NCBI RefSeq assembly: GCF_051014685.1
Contig: NW_027478863.1
Location: 1 to 64,000 of the forward strand
Source: Ptiloglossa arizonensis
Taxonomy: Eukaryota > Arthropoda > Insecta > Hymenoptera > Colletidae
DNA: 64,000 nucleotides
Reading direction: 5' to 3'
Shown: in pieces, positions 41,168 to 55,775 of the stretch
How the letters are laid out: every line of letters starts with the position of its first letter
Position numbering within the stretch: the stretch's first letter is position 1
Translations under genes and position numbers: made by a program
The notes under the pieces: generated by a model
What the model was told of the DNA's origin: nothing
Databases searched by the model: none
The model's input: only the letters and a program-made list of their open reading frames with translations

Positions 41168-44100
41168 TAACGTATAACGTATAACGTATAACGTATAACC
41201 TATAACGTATAACGTATAACGTATAACGTATAACGTATAACGTATGACGTATAACGTATAACGTATAACGTATAAAGTATATAGTATAACGTATAACGTA
41301 TAACGTATAACGTATAACGTATAACGTATAACGTATAACGTATAACGTATAGCTTATAACGTATAACCTATAACGTATAACGTATGACGTATAACGTATA
41401 ACGTATAACGTATAACGTATAACGTATGACGTATAACGTATAACGTATAACGTATAACATATAACGTATAACCTATGACGTATAACGTATAACGTATAAC
41501 GTATAACGTATAACGTATAACGTATAACGTATAACGTATAATGTATAACGTATAACATGTAACGTGTAGCGTATAACGTACAACGTATAACGTATAACGT
41601 ATAACGTATAACGTATAACGTATAACGTATAACGTATAACATGTAACGTTCAACGTATAACGTATAACGTATAAAGTATAACGTATAACGTATAACGTAT
41701 AACGTATAACGTATAACGTATAACGTATAACGTATAACGTACAACGTATACCGTATAACGTATAACGTATAACGTATAATGAATAACGTATAACGTATAA
41801 CGTATAATGTACAACGTATAACGTATCACGTTTAACGTATTTCGAATAACGTATAACGTATAACGTGTAACCTATGACGTATAACGTGTAACGTATAACG
41901 TATAACGTATAACGTATAACGTATAACGCATAACGTATAACGTATAACGTATAACGTATAACGTATAACGTATAACGTATAACGCATAACGTATAACGTA
42001 TAACGTATAACCTATGACGTATAACGTATAACGTATAACGTATAACGTATAACGTATAACGTATAACGTATAACGTATTACGTATAACGTATAACGTATA
42101 ACGTATAACGTATAACGTATAACGTATAACCTATGACGTATAACGTGTAACGTATAACGTATAACGTATAACGTATAACGTATAACGTATAACGTATAAC
42201 GTATAACGTATAACGTATAACCTATGACGTATAACGTGTAACGTATAACGTATAACGTATAACGTATAACGTATAACGTATAACGTATAACGTATAACGT
42301 ATAACGTATAACGTATAACGTATAAAGTATAACGTATAACGTATAACGTATAACGTATAACGTATAACGTATAACGTATAACGTACAACGTATACCGTAT
42401 AACGTATAACGTATAACGTATAATGAATAACGTATAACGTATAACGTATAACGTATATCGTATAACGTACAACTTATAACGTATAACGTACAACGTATAA
42501 CGTATAACGTATAACGTATAACGTATAACGTATAACGTATAACGTATAACGTATAACGTATAACGCATAACGTATAACGTATAACATGTAATGTATAACG
42601 TATAACGTATAACGTATAACGTATAACGTATAACGTATAACGTATAACCTATGACGTATAACGTGTAACGTATAACGTATAACGTATAACGTATAACGTA
42701 TAACGTATAACGTATAACGTATAACGTATAACGTATAACGTATAACGTATAACGTATAACGTATAACGTATAACGTATAACGTATAACGTATAACGTATA
42801 ACGTATAACGTATAACGTATAACGTATAACGTATAACGTATAACGTATAACGTATAACCTATGACGTATAACGTGTAACGTATAACGTATAACGTATAAC
42901 GTATAACGTATAACGTATAACGTATAACGTATAACGTATAACGTATAACGTATAACCTATGACGTATAACGTATAACGTATAACGTATAACGTATAACGT
43001 ATAACGTATAACGTATAACGTATAACGTATAACTTATAACGTATAACCTATAACGTATAACGTATGACGTATAACGTATAACGTATAACGTATAACGTAT
43101 AACATATGACGTATAACGTATAACGTATAACGTATAACATATAACGTATAACCTGTGACGTATAGCGTATAACGTATAACGTATAACGTATAACGTATAA
43201 CGTATAACGTATAATGTATAACGTATAACATGTAACGTGTAGCGTATAACGTACAACGTATAACGTATAACGTATAACGTATAACGTATAACGTATATCG
43301 TATAACGTATAACGTATAACGTATAACGTGTAACGAAGTACGTATAACGAATAACGTATAACGTATATCATATAACGTACATCTTATAACGTATAACGTA
43401 CAACGTATAACGTATAACGTATAACGTATAACGTACAACGTATAACGTATAACGTATAACGTATAACGTATAACGTATAACGTATAACGTATAACGTATA
43501 ACGTATAACATGTAATGTATAACGTATAACGTATAACGTATAACGTATAACGTATAACGTATAACGTATAACGTATAACGTATAACGTATAACGTATAAC
43601 GTATAACGTATAACGTATAACGTATAACGTATAACGTATAACATGTAATGTATAACGTATAACGTATAATGTATAACGTATAACGTATAACGTATAACGT
43701 ATAACGTATAACGTGTAACGAAGTACGTATATCGAATATCGTAAAACGTATATCGTATAACGTATAACGTATAACGTGTAACGAAGTACGTACAACGAAT
43801 AACGTATAACGTATATCGTATAACGTACAACTTATAACGTATAACGTACAACGTATAACGCATAACGTATAACGTATAACGTATAACCTATGACGTATAA
43901 CGTATAACGTATAACGTATAACGTATAACGTATAACGTATAACGTATAACGTATACCGTATAACGTATAACGTATAACGTATAACGTATAACGTATAACG
44001 TATAACGTATAACGTATAACGTATAACGTATAACGTATAACGTATAACGTATAACGTATAACGTATAACGTATAACGTATAACGTATAACGTATAACGTA

Positions 44101-44891
44101 TAGCGTATAACGTATAACGTATAACGTATAACGTATAACGTATATCGTATAACGTATAACGTATAACGAATAACGTAAAACGTATAACGCATAATGTATA
44201 ACGTATAACGTATAACGTATAACGTATAACCTATGACGTATAACGTATAACGTATAACGTATAACGTATAACTTGTAACGAAAAACGTATAACGAATAAC
44301 AAAAAACGTATGACGCATTACATGCTACGTATAACGTATAACGTTCAACGTATAACCTATGACGTATAACGTATAACTTGTAACGTATAACGTATAACGT
44401 ATAACGTATAACCTATAACGTATAACGTATAACGTATAACGTATAACGTATAACGTATAACGTATAACGTATAACGTATAACGTATAACGTATAACGTAT
44501 ATCGTATAACGTATAACGTATAACGTATAACATGTAACGTTCAACGTATAACGTATAACGTATAAAGTATAACGTATAACGTATAACGTATAACGTATAA
44601 CGTATAACGTATAACGTATAACGTACAACGTATACCGTATAACGTATAACGTATAACGTATAATGAATAACGTATAACGTATAACGTATAACGTACAACG
44701 TATAACGTATCACGTTTAACGTATTACGAATAACGTATAACGTATAACGTATAACCTATGACGTATAACGTGTAACGTATAACGTATAACGTATAACGTA
44801 TAACGTATAACGCATAACGTATAACGTATAACGTATAACGTATAACGTATAACGTATAACGTATAACGCATAACGTATAACGTATAACGTA

Positions 44892-45060
44892 TAACCTATG
44901 ACGTATAACGTATAACGTATAACGTATAACGTATAACGTATGACGTATAACGTATAACGTATAACGTATAACGTATAACGTATAACGTATAACGTATAAA
45001 GTATAACGTATAACCTACGACGTATAACGTGTAACGTATAACGTATAACGTATAACGTAT
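44892..45060 (+). repeat. Segment with a rare G5C + T1C+A2G pair, duplicated at +791
   Basis: A G5C/A2G pair at 44892, an A2G unit and a C4A unit lead to a G5C unit at 45011 whose successor begins CGACGTA (T1C+A2G). The same series starts at 45683 with its rare pair at 45802. The offset is 113 heptamers. The CGACGTA unit was seen only at these two places. Confidence 0.8.
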
Positions 45061-45262
45061 AACGTATAACGTATAACGTATAACGTATAACGTATAACGT
45101 ATAACCTATGACGTATAACGTGTAACGTATAACGTATAACGTATAACGTATAACGTATAACGTATAACGTATAACGTATAACGTATAACGTATAACGTAT
45201 AAAGTATAACGTATAACGTATAACGTATAACGTATAACGTATAACGTATAACGTATAACGTA

Positions 45263-45600
45263 CAACGTATACCGTATAACGTATAACGTATAACGTATAA
45301 TGAATAACGTATAACGTATAACGTATAACGTATATCGTATAACGTACAACTTATAACGTATAACGTACAACGTATAACGTATAACGTATAACGTATAACG
45401 TATAACGTATAACGTATAACGTATAACGTATAACGCATAACGTATAACGTATAACATGTAATGTATAACGTATAACGTATAACGTATAACGTACAACGTA
45501 TACCGTATAACGTATAACGTATAACGTATAATGAATAACGTATAACGTATAACGTATAACGTATATCGTATAACGTACAACTTATAACGTATAACGTACA
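45263..45600 (+). repeat. 231-bp tandem duplication (33 heptamers)
   Basis: A T1C unit, A3C unit, C4T+T6A unit and A3T/T1C+G5T group is followed by the same group 231 bp later; the C4T+T6A units are at 45298 and 45529. About one and a half periods are present. Confidence 0.78.
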
Positions 45601-45969
45601 ACGTATAACGTATAACGTATAACGTATAACGTATAACGTATAACGTATAACGTATAACGCATAACGTATAACGTATAACGTATAACCTATGACGTATAAC
45701 GTATAACGTATAACGTATAACGTATAACGTATGACGTATAACGTATAACGTATAACGTATAACGTATAACGTATAACGTATAACGTATAAAGTATAACGT
45801 ATAACCTACGACGTATAACGTGTAACGTATAACGTATAACGTATAACGTATAACATATAACGTATAACGTATAACGTATAACGTATAACGTATAACGTAT
45901 AACGTATAACGTATAGCGTATAACGTATAACGTATAACGTATAACGTATAACGTATAACGTATAACGTA

Positions 45970-46935
45970 TAACTTGTAACGAAAAACGTATAACGAATAA
46001 CGTAAAACGTATGACGCATTACATGCTACGTATAACGTATAACGTTCAACGTATAACCTATGACGTATAACGTATAACTTGTAACGTATAACGTATAACG
46101 TATAACGTATAACCTATAACGTATAACGTATAACGTATAACGTATAACATGTAATGTATAACGTATAACGTATAACGTATAACGTATAACGTATAACCTA
46201 TAACGTATAACGTATAACGTATAACGTATAACATGTAATGTATAACGTATAACGTATATCGTATAACGTATAACGTATAACGAATAACGTAAAACGTATA
46301 ACGCATAATGTATAACGTATAACGTATAACGTATAACGTATAACCTATGACGTATAACGTATAACGTATAACGTATAACGTATAACTTGTAACGAAAAAC
46401 GTATAACGAATAACGTAAAACGTATGACGCATTACATGCTACGTATAACGTATAACGTTCAACGTATAACCTATGACGTATAACGTATAACTTGTAACGT
46501 ATAACGTATAACGTATAACGTATAACCTATAACGTATAACGTATAACGTATAACGTATAACATGTAATGTATAACGTATAACGTATAACGTATAACATAT
46601 AACGTATAACGTATAACGTATAACGTATAACGTATAACGTATAACGTATAACGTATAGCGTATAACGTATAACGTATAACGTATAAGGTATAACGTATAT
46701 CGTATAACGTATAACGTATAACGAATAACGTAAAACGTATAACGCATAATGTATAACGTATAACGTATAACGTATAACGTATAACCTATGACGTATAACG
46801 TATAACGTATAACGTATAACGTATAACTTGTAACGAAAAACGTATAACGAATAACGTAAAACGTATGACGCATTACATGCTACGTATAACGTATAACGTT
46901 CAACGTATAACCTATGACGTATAACGTATAACTTG
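45970..46935 (+). repeat. Local triplication of the L module (413- and 441-bp periods)
   Basis: L modules at 45970, 46383 and 46824, spaced by 59 and 63 heptamers. Each is followed by a G5C unit, a G5A+A7G / C4T pair, then an A3T unit, T6A and T1A units and T6C/C4T units before the next L. This is the tightest packing of L; elsewhere L copies are 1.1 to 21.6 kb apart. Confidence 0.88.
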
Positions 46936-49182
46936 TAACGTATAACGTATAACGTATAACGTATAACCTATAACGTATAACGTATAACGTATAACGTATA
47001 ACGTATAACGTATAACGTATAACGTATAACGTATAACGTATAACGTATAACGTATAACGTATATCGTATAACGTATAACGTATAACGTATAACGTATAAC
47101 ATGTAACGTACAACGTATAACGTATACCGTATAACGTATAACCAATAACGTATAACGTATAACGCATAACGTATAACGTATAACGTTTAACGTATAACGT
47201 ATAACGTATAACGTATAACGCATAACGTATAACGTATAACGTATAACCTATGACGTATAACGTATAACGTATAACGTATAACGTATAACGTATAACGTAT
47301 AACGTATAACGTATAACGTATAACGTATAACGTATAACGTATAACGTATAACGTATAACCTATGACGTATAACGTGTAACGTATAACGTATAACGTATAA
47401 CGTATAACGTATAACGTATAACGTATAACGTATAACGTATAACGTATAACGTGTAACGAAGTACGTATAACGAATAACGTATAACGTATATCGTATAACG
47501 TACAACTTATAACGTATAACGTACAACGTATAACGTATAACGTACAACGTATTACGTACAACGTATAACGTATAACGTATAACGAATATCGTATAACGTA
47601 TAACGCATAACGTATAACGTATAACATGTAATGTATAACGTATAGCGTATAACGTATAACGTATAACGTATAACGTATAACTTATAACGTATAACCTATG
47701 ACGTATAACGTGTAACGAAGTACGTATAACGAATAACGTATAACGTATATCGTATAACGTACAACTTATAACGTATAACGTACAACGTATAACGTATAAC
47801 GTATAACGTATAACGTATAATGAATAACGTATAACGTATAACGTATAACGTACAACGTATAACGTATCACGTTTAACGTATTACGAATAACGTATAACGT
47901 ATAACGTATAACGTATAACGTATAACGTATAACGTATAACGTATAACGTATAACGTATAACGTATAACGTATAACGTATAACGTATAACGCATAACGTAT
48001 AACGTATAACATGTAATGTATAACGTATATCGTATAACGTATAACGTATAACGTATAACGTATAACCTATGTCGTATAACGTGTAACGTATAACGTATAA
48101 CGTATAACGTATAACGTATAACGTATAACGTATAACGTATAACGTATAACGTATAACGTATAACGTATAACGTATAACGTATAACGTATAATGTATAACG
48201 TATAACATGTAACGTGTAGCGTATAACGTACAACGTATAACGTATAACGTATAACGTATAACGTATAACGTATAACATGTAACGTACAACGTATAACGTA
48301 TACCGTATAACGTATAACTAATAACGTATAACGTATAACGCATAACGTATAACGTATAACGTATAACGTATAACGTATAACGTATAACGCATAACGTATA
48401 ACGTATAACATGTAATGTATAACGTATAACGTATAATGTATAACGTATAACGTATAACGTATAACGTATAACGTATAACGTATAACGTGTAACGAAGTAC
48501 GTATAACGAATAACGTATAACGTATATCGTATAACGTACAACTTATAACGTATAACGTACAACGTATAACGTATAACGTATAACGTATAACGTATAATGA
48601 ATAACGTATAACGTATAACGTATAACGTACATCGTATAACGTATCACGTTTAACGTATTACGAATAACGTATAACGTATAACGTATAACGTATAACGTAT
48701 AACGTATAACGTATAACGTATAACGTATAACGTATAACGTATAACGTATAACGTATAACGTATAACGTATAACGCATAACGTATAACGTATAACATGTAA
48801 TGTATAACGTATATCGTATAACGTATAACGTATAACGTATAACGTATAACCTATGACGTATAACGTGTAACGTATAACGTATAACGTATAACGTATAACG
48901 TATAACGTATAACGTATAACGTATAACGTATAACGTATAACGTATAACGTATAACGTATAACGTATAACGTATAACGTGTAACGTATAACGTATAACGTG
49001 TAACGTATAACGTATAACGTATAACGTATAACGTATAACGTATAACGTATAACGTATAACGTATAACGTATAACGTATAACGTATAACGTATAACGTATA
49101 ACGTATAACGTATAACGTATGACGTATAACGTATAACGTATAACGTATAACGTATAACGTATAACGTATAACGTATAACGTA
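46936..49182 (+). repeat. Family G-like block
   Basis: After the last L the sequence has an A3C unit and a G5C+T6A unit (47143) where other copies have G5T+T6A, then M2 near 47458, a short M2 after a G5C/A2G pair near 47718, M3 near 48190, and M2 near 48497. Order and spacing match the family G copies at 51.5-64 kb. A run near 48970-49010 has two A7G units close together. Confidence 0.75.
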
Positions 49183-51530
49183 TAAAGTATAACGTATAAC
49201 GCATATCGTATAACGTATAACATATAACGAACAACGTAAAACGCATAACGTATAACGTATAACGTATAACGTATAACGTATAACGTGTAACGTGTAACGT
49301 ATAACGTATAACGTATAACGTATGACGTATAACGTATAACGTATAACGTATAACGTATAACGTATAACCTATGACGTATAACGTATAACGTATAAAGTAT
49401 AACGTATAACGTATAACGTATAACGTATAACGTATAACGTATATCGAATATCGTAAAACGTATAACGTATAACGTATAACGTATAACGTGTAACGAAGTA
49501 CGTATAACGAATAACGTATAACGTATATCGTATAACGTACATCTTATAACGTATAACGTACAACGTATAACGTATAACGTATAACGTATAACGTACAACG
49601 TATAACGTATAACGTATAACGTATACCGTATAACGTATAACGTATAACGTATAACGTATAACGTATAACATGTAATGTATAACGTATAACGTATAACGTA
49701 TAACGTATAACGTATAACGTATAACGTATAACGTATAACGTATAACGTATAACGTATAACGTATAACGTATGACATGTAATGTATAACGTATAACGTATA
49801 ATGTATAACGTATAACGTATAACGTATAACGTATAACGTATAACGTGTAACGAAGTACGTATAACGAATAACGTATAACGTATATCGTATAACGTACAAC
49901 TTATAACGTATAACGTACAACGTAGAACGTATAACGTACAACGTATTACGTACAACGTATAACGTATAACGTATAACGAATATCGTACAACGTATAACGC
50001 ATAACGTATAACGAATAACGTATAACGTATAACGCATAACGTATAACGTATAACGTATAACGTATAACGTATAACGTATAACGTATAACATATAACGTAT
50101 AACGTATAACGTATAACGCATAACGTATAACGTATAACATGTAATGTATTACGTATAACGTATAATGTATAACGTATAACGTATAACGTATAACGTATAA
50201 CGTATAACGTATAACGTATAACGTGTAACGAAGTACGTATAACGAATAACGTATAACGTATATCGTATAACGTACAACTTATAACGTATAACGTACAACG
50301 TATAACGTATAACGTATAACGTATAACGTATAATGAATAACGTATAACGTATAACGTATAACGTACAACGTATAACGTATCACGTTTAACGTATTACGAA
50401 TAACGTATAACGTATAACGTATAACGTATAACGTATAACGTATAACGTATAACGTATAACGTATAACGTATAACGTATAACGTATAACGTATAACGCATA
50501 ACGTATAACGTATAACATGTAATGTATAACGTATAACGTATAACGTATAACGTATAACGTATAACGTATAACCTATGACGTATAACGTGTAACGTATAAC
50601 GTATAACGTATAACGTATAATGTATAACGTATAGCGTATAACGTATAACGTATAACGTATAACGTATAACGTATAACGTATTACGTATAACGTATAACGT
50701 ATAACGTATAACGTATAACGTATAACGTATAATGAATAGCGTATAACGTATAACGTATAACGTACAACGTATAACGTATCACGTTTAACGTATTACGAAT
50801 AACGTATAACGTATAACGTATAACGTATAACGTATAACGTATAACGTATAACGTATAACGTATAACGTATAACGTATAACGTATAACGTATAACGTATAA
50901 CGTATAACGTATAACGTATAACGTATAACGTATAACGTATAACGTATAAAGTATAACGTATAACGCATATCGTATAACGTATAACATATAACGAATAACG
51001 TAAAACGCATAACGTATAACGTATAACGTATAACGTATAACGTATAACGTATAACGTATAACGTATAACGTATAACGTATAACGTATAACGTATGACGTA
51101 TAACGTATAACGTATAACGTATAACGTATAACGTATAACGTATAACCTATGACGTATAACGTATAACGTATAAAGTATAACGTATAACGTATAACGTATA
51201 ACGTATAACGTATAACGTATAACGTATATCGAATATTGTAAAACGTATAACGTATAACGTATAACGTATAACGTGTAACGAAGTACGTATAACGAATAAC
51301 GTATAACGTATATCGTATAACGTACATCTTATAACGTATAACGTACAACGTATAACGTATAACGTATAACGTATAACGTACAACGTATAACGTATAACGT
51401 ATAACGTATACCGTATAACGTATAACGTATAACGTATAACGTATAACGTATAACATGTAAGGTATAACGTATAACGTATAACGTATAACGTATAACGTAT
51501 AACGTATAACGTATAACGTATAACGTATAA
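49183..51530 (+). repeat. Family A-like M5 blocks within family G
   Basis: Two M5 copies (49183 and 50947), each followed by the family A order: A2G unit, G5C/A2G pair, C4A unit, A3T/T6A/A3T cluster, M2 start, T1C+A3T+G5T unit. Between them lie a full M2 (49852), an M2 near 50231 and a G-type segment with M6 (50733). In the second block the cluster's last unit carries C4T (GAATATTG near 51231), as it also does at 51609 and 55998. The unit at 49924 (T1G) is unique. Confidence 0.77.
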
Positions 51531-51915
51531 CCTATGACGTATAACGTATAACGTATAAAGTATAACGTATAACGTATAACGTATAACGTATAACGTATAA
51601 CGTATAACGTATATCGAATATTGTAAAACGTATAACGTATAACGTATAACGTATAACGTGTAACGAAGTACGTATAACGAATAACGTATAACGTATATCG
51701 TATAACGTACATCTTATAACGTATAACGTACAACGTATAACGTATAACGTATAACGTATAACGTACAACGTATAACGTATAACGTATAACGTATACCGTA
51801 TAACGTATAACGTATAACGTATAACGTATAACGTATAACATGTAAGGTATAACGTATAACGTATAACGTATAACGTATAACGTATAACGTATAACGTATA
51901 ACGTATAACGTATAA
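51146..51915 (+). repeat. 385-bp tandem pair (55 heptamers)
   Basis: The G5C/A2G pair at 51146 and 51531, the C4A unit at 51171 and 51556, and the A3T/T6A/C4T cluster at 51231 and 51609 show two tandem copies with one heptamer lost in the second before the cluster. Both are followed by M2 units 1-8, an A3C unit and a G5A+A7G unit followed by a C4G unit (near 51460 and 51844). Confidence 0.82.
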
Positions 51916-54900
51916 CGTATAACGTATAACGTATGACATGTAATGTATAACGTATAACGTATAATGTATAACGTATAACGTATAACGTATAACGTATAAC
52001 GTATAACGTATAACGTATAACGTGTAACGAAGTACGTATAACGAATAACGTATAACGTATATCGTATAACGTACAACATATAACGTATAACGTACAACGT
52101 ATAACGTATAACGTACAACGTATTACGTACAACGTATAACGTATAACGTATAACGAATATCGTACAACGTATAACGCATAACGTATAACGTATAACGTAT
52201 AACGTATAACGCATAACGTATAACGTATAACGAATAACGTATAACGTATAACGTATAACGTATAACGTATAACGTATAACGTATAACGTATAACGTATAA
52301 TGAATAGCGTATAACGTATAACGTATAACGTACAACGTATAACGTATCACGTTTAACGTATTACGAATAACGTATAACGTATAACATATAACGTATAACC
52401 TATGACGTATAACGTATAACGTATAACGTATAACGTATAACGTATAACGTATAACGTATAACGTATAACGTATAATGTATAACGTATAACATGTAACGTG
52501 TAGCGTATAACGTACAACGTATAACGTATAACGTATAACGTATAACGTATAACGTATAACATGTAACGTACAACGTATAACGTATACCGTATAACGTATA
52601 ACTAATAACGTATAACGTATAACGCATAACGTATAACGTATAACGTATAACGTATAACGTATAACGTATAACGCATAACGTATAACGTATAACATGTAAT
52701 GTATAACGTATAACGTATAACGTATAATGTATAACGTATAACGTATAACGTATAACGTATAACGTATAACGTATAACGTGTAACGAAGTACGTATAACGA
52801 ATAACGTATAACGTATATCGTATAACGTACAACTTATAACGTATAACGTACAACGTATAACGTATAACGTACAACGTATTACGTACAACGTATAACGTAT
52901 AACGTATAACGAATATCGTATAACGTATAACGCATAACGTATAACGTATAACATGTAATGTATAACGTATAACGTATAACGTATAACGTATAACGTATAA
53001 CGTATAACGTATAACCTATGACGTATAACGTGTAACGAAGTACGTATAACGAATAACGTATAACGTATATCGTATAACGTACAACTTATAACGTATAACG
53101 TACAACGTATAACGTATAACGTATAACGTATAACGTATAATGAATAACGTATAACGTATAACGTATAACGTACAACGTATAACGTATCACGTTTAACGTA
53201 TTACGAATAACGTATAACGTATAACGTATAACGTATAACGTATAACGTATAACGAATAACGTATAACGTATATCGTATAACGTACAACTTATAACGTATA
53301 AAGTACAACGTATAACGTATAACGTATAACGTATAACGTATAATGAATAACGTATAACGTATAACGTATAACGTACAACGTATAACGTATCACGTTTAAC
53401 GTATTACGAATAACGTATAACGTATAACGTATAACGTATAACGTATAACGTATAACGTATAACGTATAACGTATAACGTATAACGTATAACGTATAACGT
53501 ATAACGCATAACGTATAACGTATAACATGTAATGTATAACGTATAACGTATAACGTATAACGTATAACGTATAACGTATAACGTATAACCTATGACGTAT
53601 AACGTGTAACGTATAACGTATAACGTATAACGTATAACGTATAACGTATAACGTATAACGTATAACGTATAACGTATAACGTATAACGTATAACGTATAA
53701 CGTATAACGTATAACGTATAACGTATGACGTATAACGTATATCGTATAACGTACAACTTATAACGTATAACGTATAACGTATAACGTATAACGTATAACG
53801 TATAACGTATAACGTATAAAGTATAACGTATAACGCATATCGTATAACGTATAACATATAACGAATAACGTAAAACGCATAACGTATAACGTATAACGTA
53901 TAACGTGTAACGTATAACGTATAACGTATAACGTATAATGAATAGCGTATAACGTATAACGTATAACGTACAACGTATAACGTATCACGTTTAACGTATT
54001 ACGAATAACGTATAACGTATAACATATAACGTATAACCTATGACGTATAACGTATAACGTATAACGTATAACGTATAACGTATAACGTATAACGTATAAC
54101 GTATAATGTATGACGTATAACATGTAACGTGTAGCGTATAACGTACAACGTATAACGTATAACGCATAACGTATAACGTATAACGTATAACATGTAACGT
54201 ACAACGTATAACGTATACTGTATAACGTATAACTAATAACGTATAACGTATAACGCATAACGTATAACGTATAACGTATAACGTATAACGTATAACGTAT
54301 AACGCATAACGTATAACGTATAACATGTAATGTATAACGTATAACGTATAATGCATAACGTATAACGTATAACGTATAACGTATAACGTATAACGTGTAA
54401 CGAAGTACGTATAACGAATAACGTATAACGTATATCGTATAACGTACAACTTATAACGTATAACGTACAACGTATAACGTATAACGTACAACGTATTACG
54501 TACAACGTATAACGTATAACGTATAACGAATATCGTACAACGTATAACGCATAACGTATAACGTATAACGTATAACGTATAACGCATAACGTATAACGTA
54601 TAACGTATAACGTATAACGTATAACGTATAACGTATAACGTATAACGTATAACGTATAACGTGTAACGAAGTACGTATAACGAATAACGTATAACGTATA
54701 TCGTATAACGTACAACTTATAACGTATAACGTACAACGTATAACGTATAACGTACAACGTATTACGTACAACGTATAACGTATAACGTATAACGAATATC
54801 GTATAACGTATAACGCATAACGTATAACGTATAACATGTAATGTATAACGTATAACGTATAACGTATAACGTATAACGTATAACGTATAACATATGACGT

Positions 54901-55775
54901 ATAACGTGTAACGAAGTACGTATAACGAATAACGTATAACGTATATCGTATAACGTACAACTTATAACGTATAACGTACAACGTATAACGTATAACGTAT
55001 AACGTATAACGTATAATGAATAACGTATAACGTATAACGTATAACGTACAACGTATAACGTATCACGTTTAACGTATTACGAATAACGTATAACGTATAA
55101 CGTATAACGTATAACGTATAACGCATATCGTATAACGTATAACATATAACGAATAACGTAAAACGCATAACGTGTAACGAAGTACGTATAACGAATAACG
55201 TATAACGTATATCGTATAACGTACAACTTATAACGTATAACGTACAACGTATAACGTATAACGTACAACGTATTACGTACAACGTATAACGTATAACGCA
55301 TAACGAATATCGTATAACGTATAACGCATAACGTATAACGTATAACATGTAATGTATAACGTATAACGTATAACGTATAACGTATAACGTATAACGTATA
55401 ACCTATGACGTATAACGGGTAACGAAGTACGTATAACGAATAACGTATAACGTATATCGTATAACGTACAACTTACAACGTATAACGTACAACGTATAAC
55501 GTATAACGTATAACGCATAACGTATAACGTATAACATGTAATGTATAACGTATAACGTATAACGTATAACGTATAACGTATAACGTATGACCTATGACGT
55601 ATAACGTGTAACGTATAACGTATAACGTATAACGTATAACGTATAACGTATAACGTATAACGTATAACGTATAACGTATAACGTATAACGTATAACGTAT
55701 AACGCATAACGTATAACGTATAACATGTAATGTATAACGTATAACGTATAACGTATAACGTATAACGTATAACGT
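51531..55775 (+). repeat. Higher-order repeat family G, copy G1 (about 4.2 kb)
   Basis: Matches G2 at +4382 to +4396 from 51.5 to 53.14 kb and at +4193 from 53.34 to 55.70 kb. The 203-bp change is an extra internal duplication in G1: the C4T+T6A unit at 53138 recurs at 53341. Rare shared variants confirm the pairing: T6G+A7G at 55417/59610, and A2G followed by G5C at 55588/59781. Contains M5 twice (unit 6 at 53852 and 55140) and many M2 copies, several of them shortened and following a G5C/A2G pair. Confidence 0.85.
53138..53547 (+). repeat. 203-bp internal tandem duplication in G1
   Basis: The segment from the C4T+T6A unit at 53138 through the A2C+A7T and A2T/T6A units is repeated from 53341. 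The inserted copy has a C4A unit (near 53299) that the other lacks. G2 has this segment once. Confidence 0.8.

Larger units (their letters stand above)
34035..41869 (+). other. Mosaic of E-like sequence carrying five L modules
   Basis: E-type spacing (G5C/A2G then A7G, C4A units, A3C units, M6, M3) predominates, but L modules, which E1-E3 lack entirely, occur at 34035, 36247, 38655, 39733 and 41070. Their spacings (2212, 2408, 1078, 1337) are all multiples of 7 and all different. Only one M2 copy is seen (near 37378). The region is best read as E sequence into which family A segments were inserted and then copied locally. Confidence 0.75.
41870..46935 (+). other. Mosaic with clustered L modules and short tandem duplications
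   Basis: E-like blocks to about 43.0 kb, then an M3 and partial M2 series (43330, 43730, 43788) with unusual A3T-rich joins, an A-type A3G/A3T/L segment (44101-44380), a 791-bp duplication (44892/45683), a 231-bp duplication (45298/45529) and three L modules within 0.97 kb (45970, 46383, 46824). The 7-bp register is unbroken across every junction. Confidence 0.75.
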
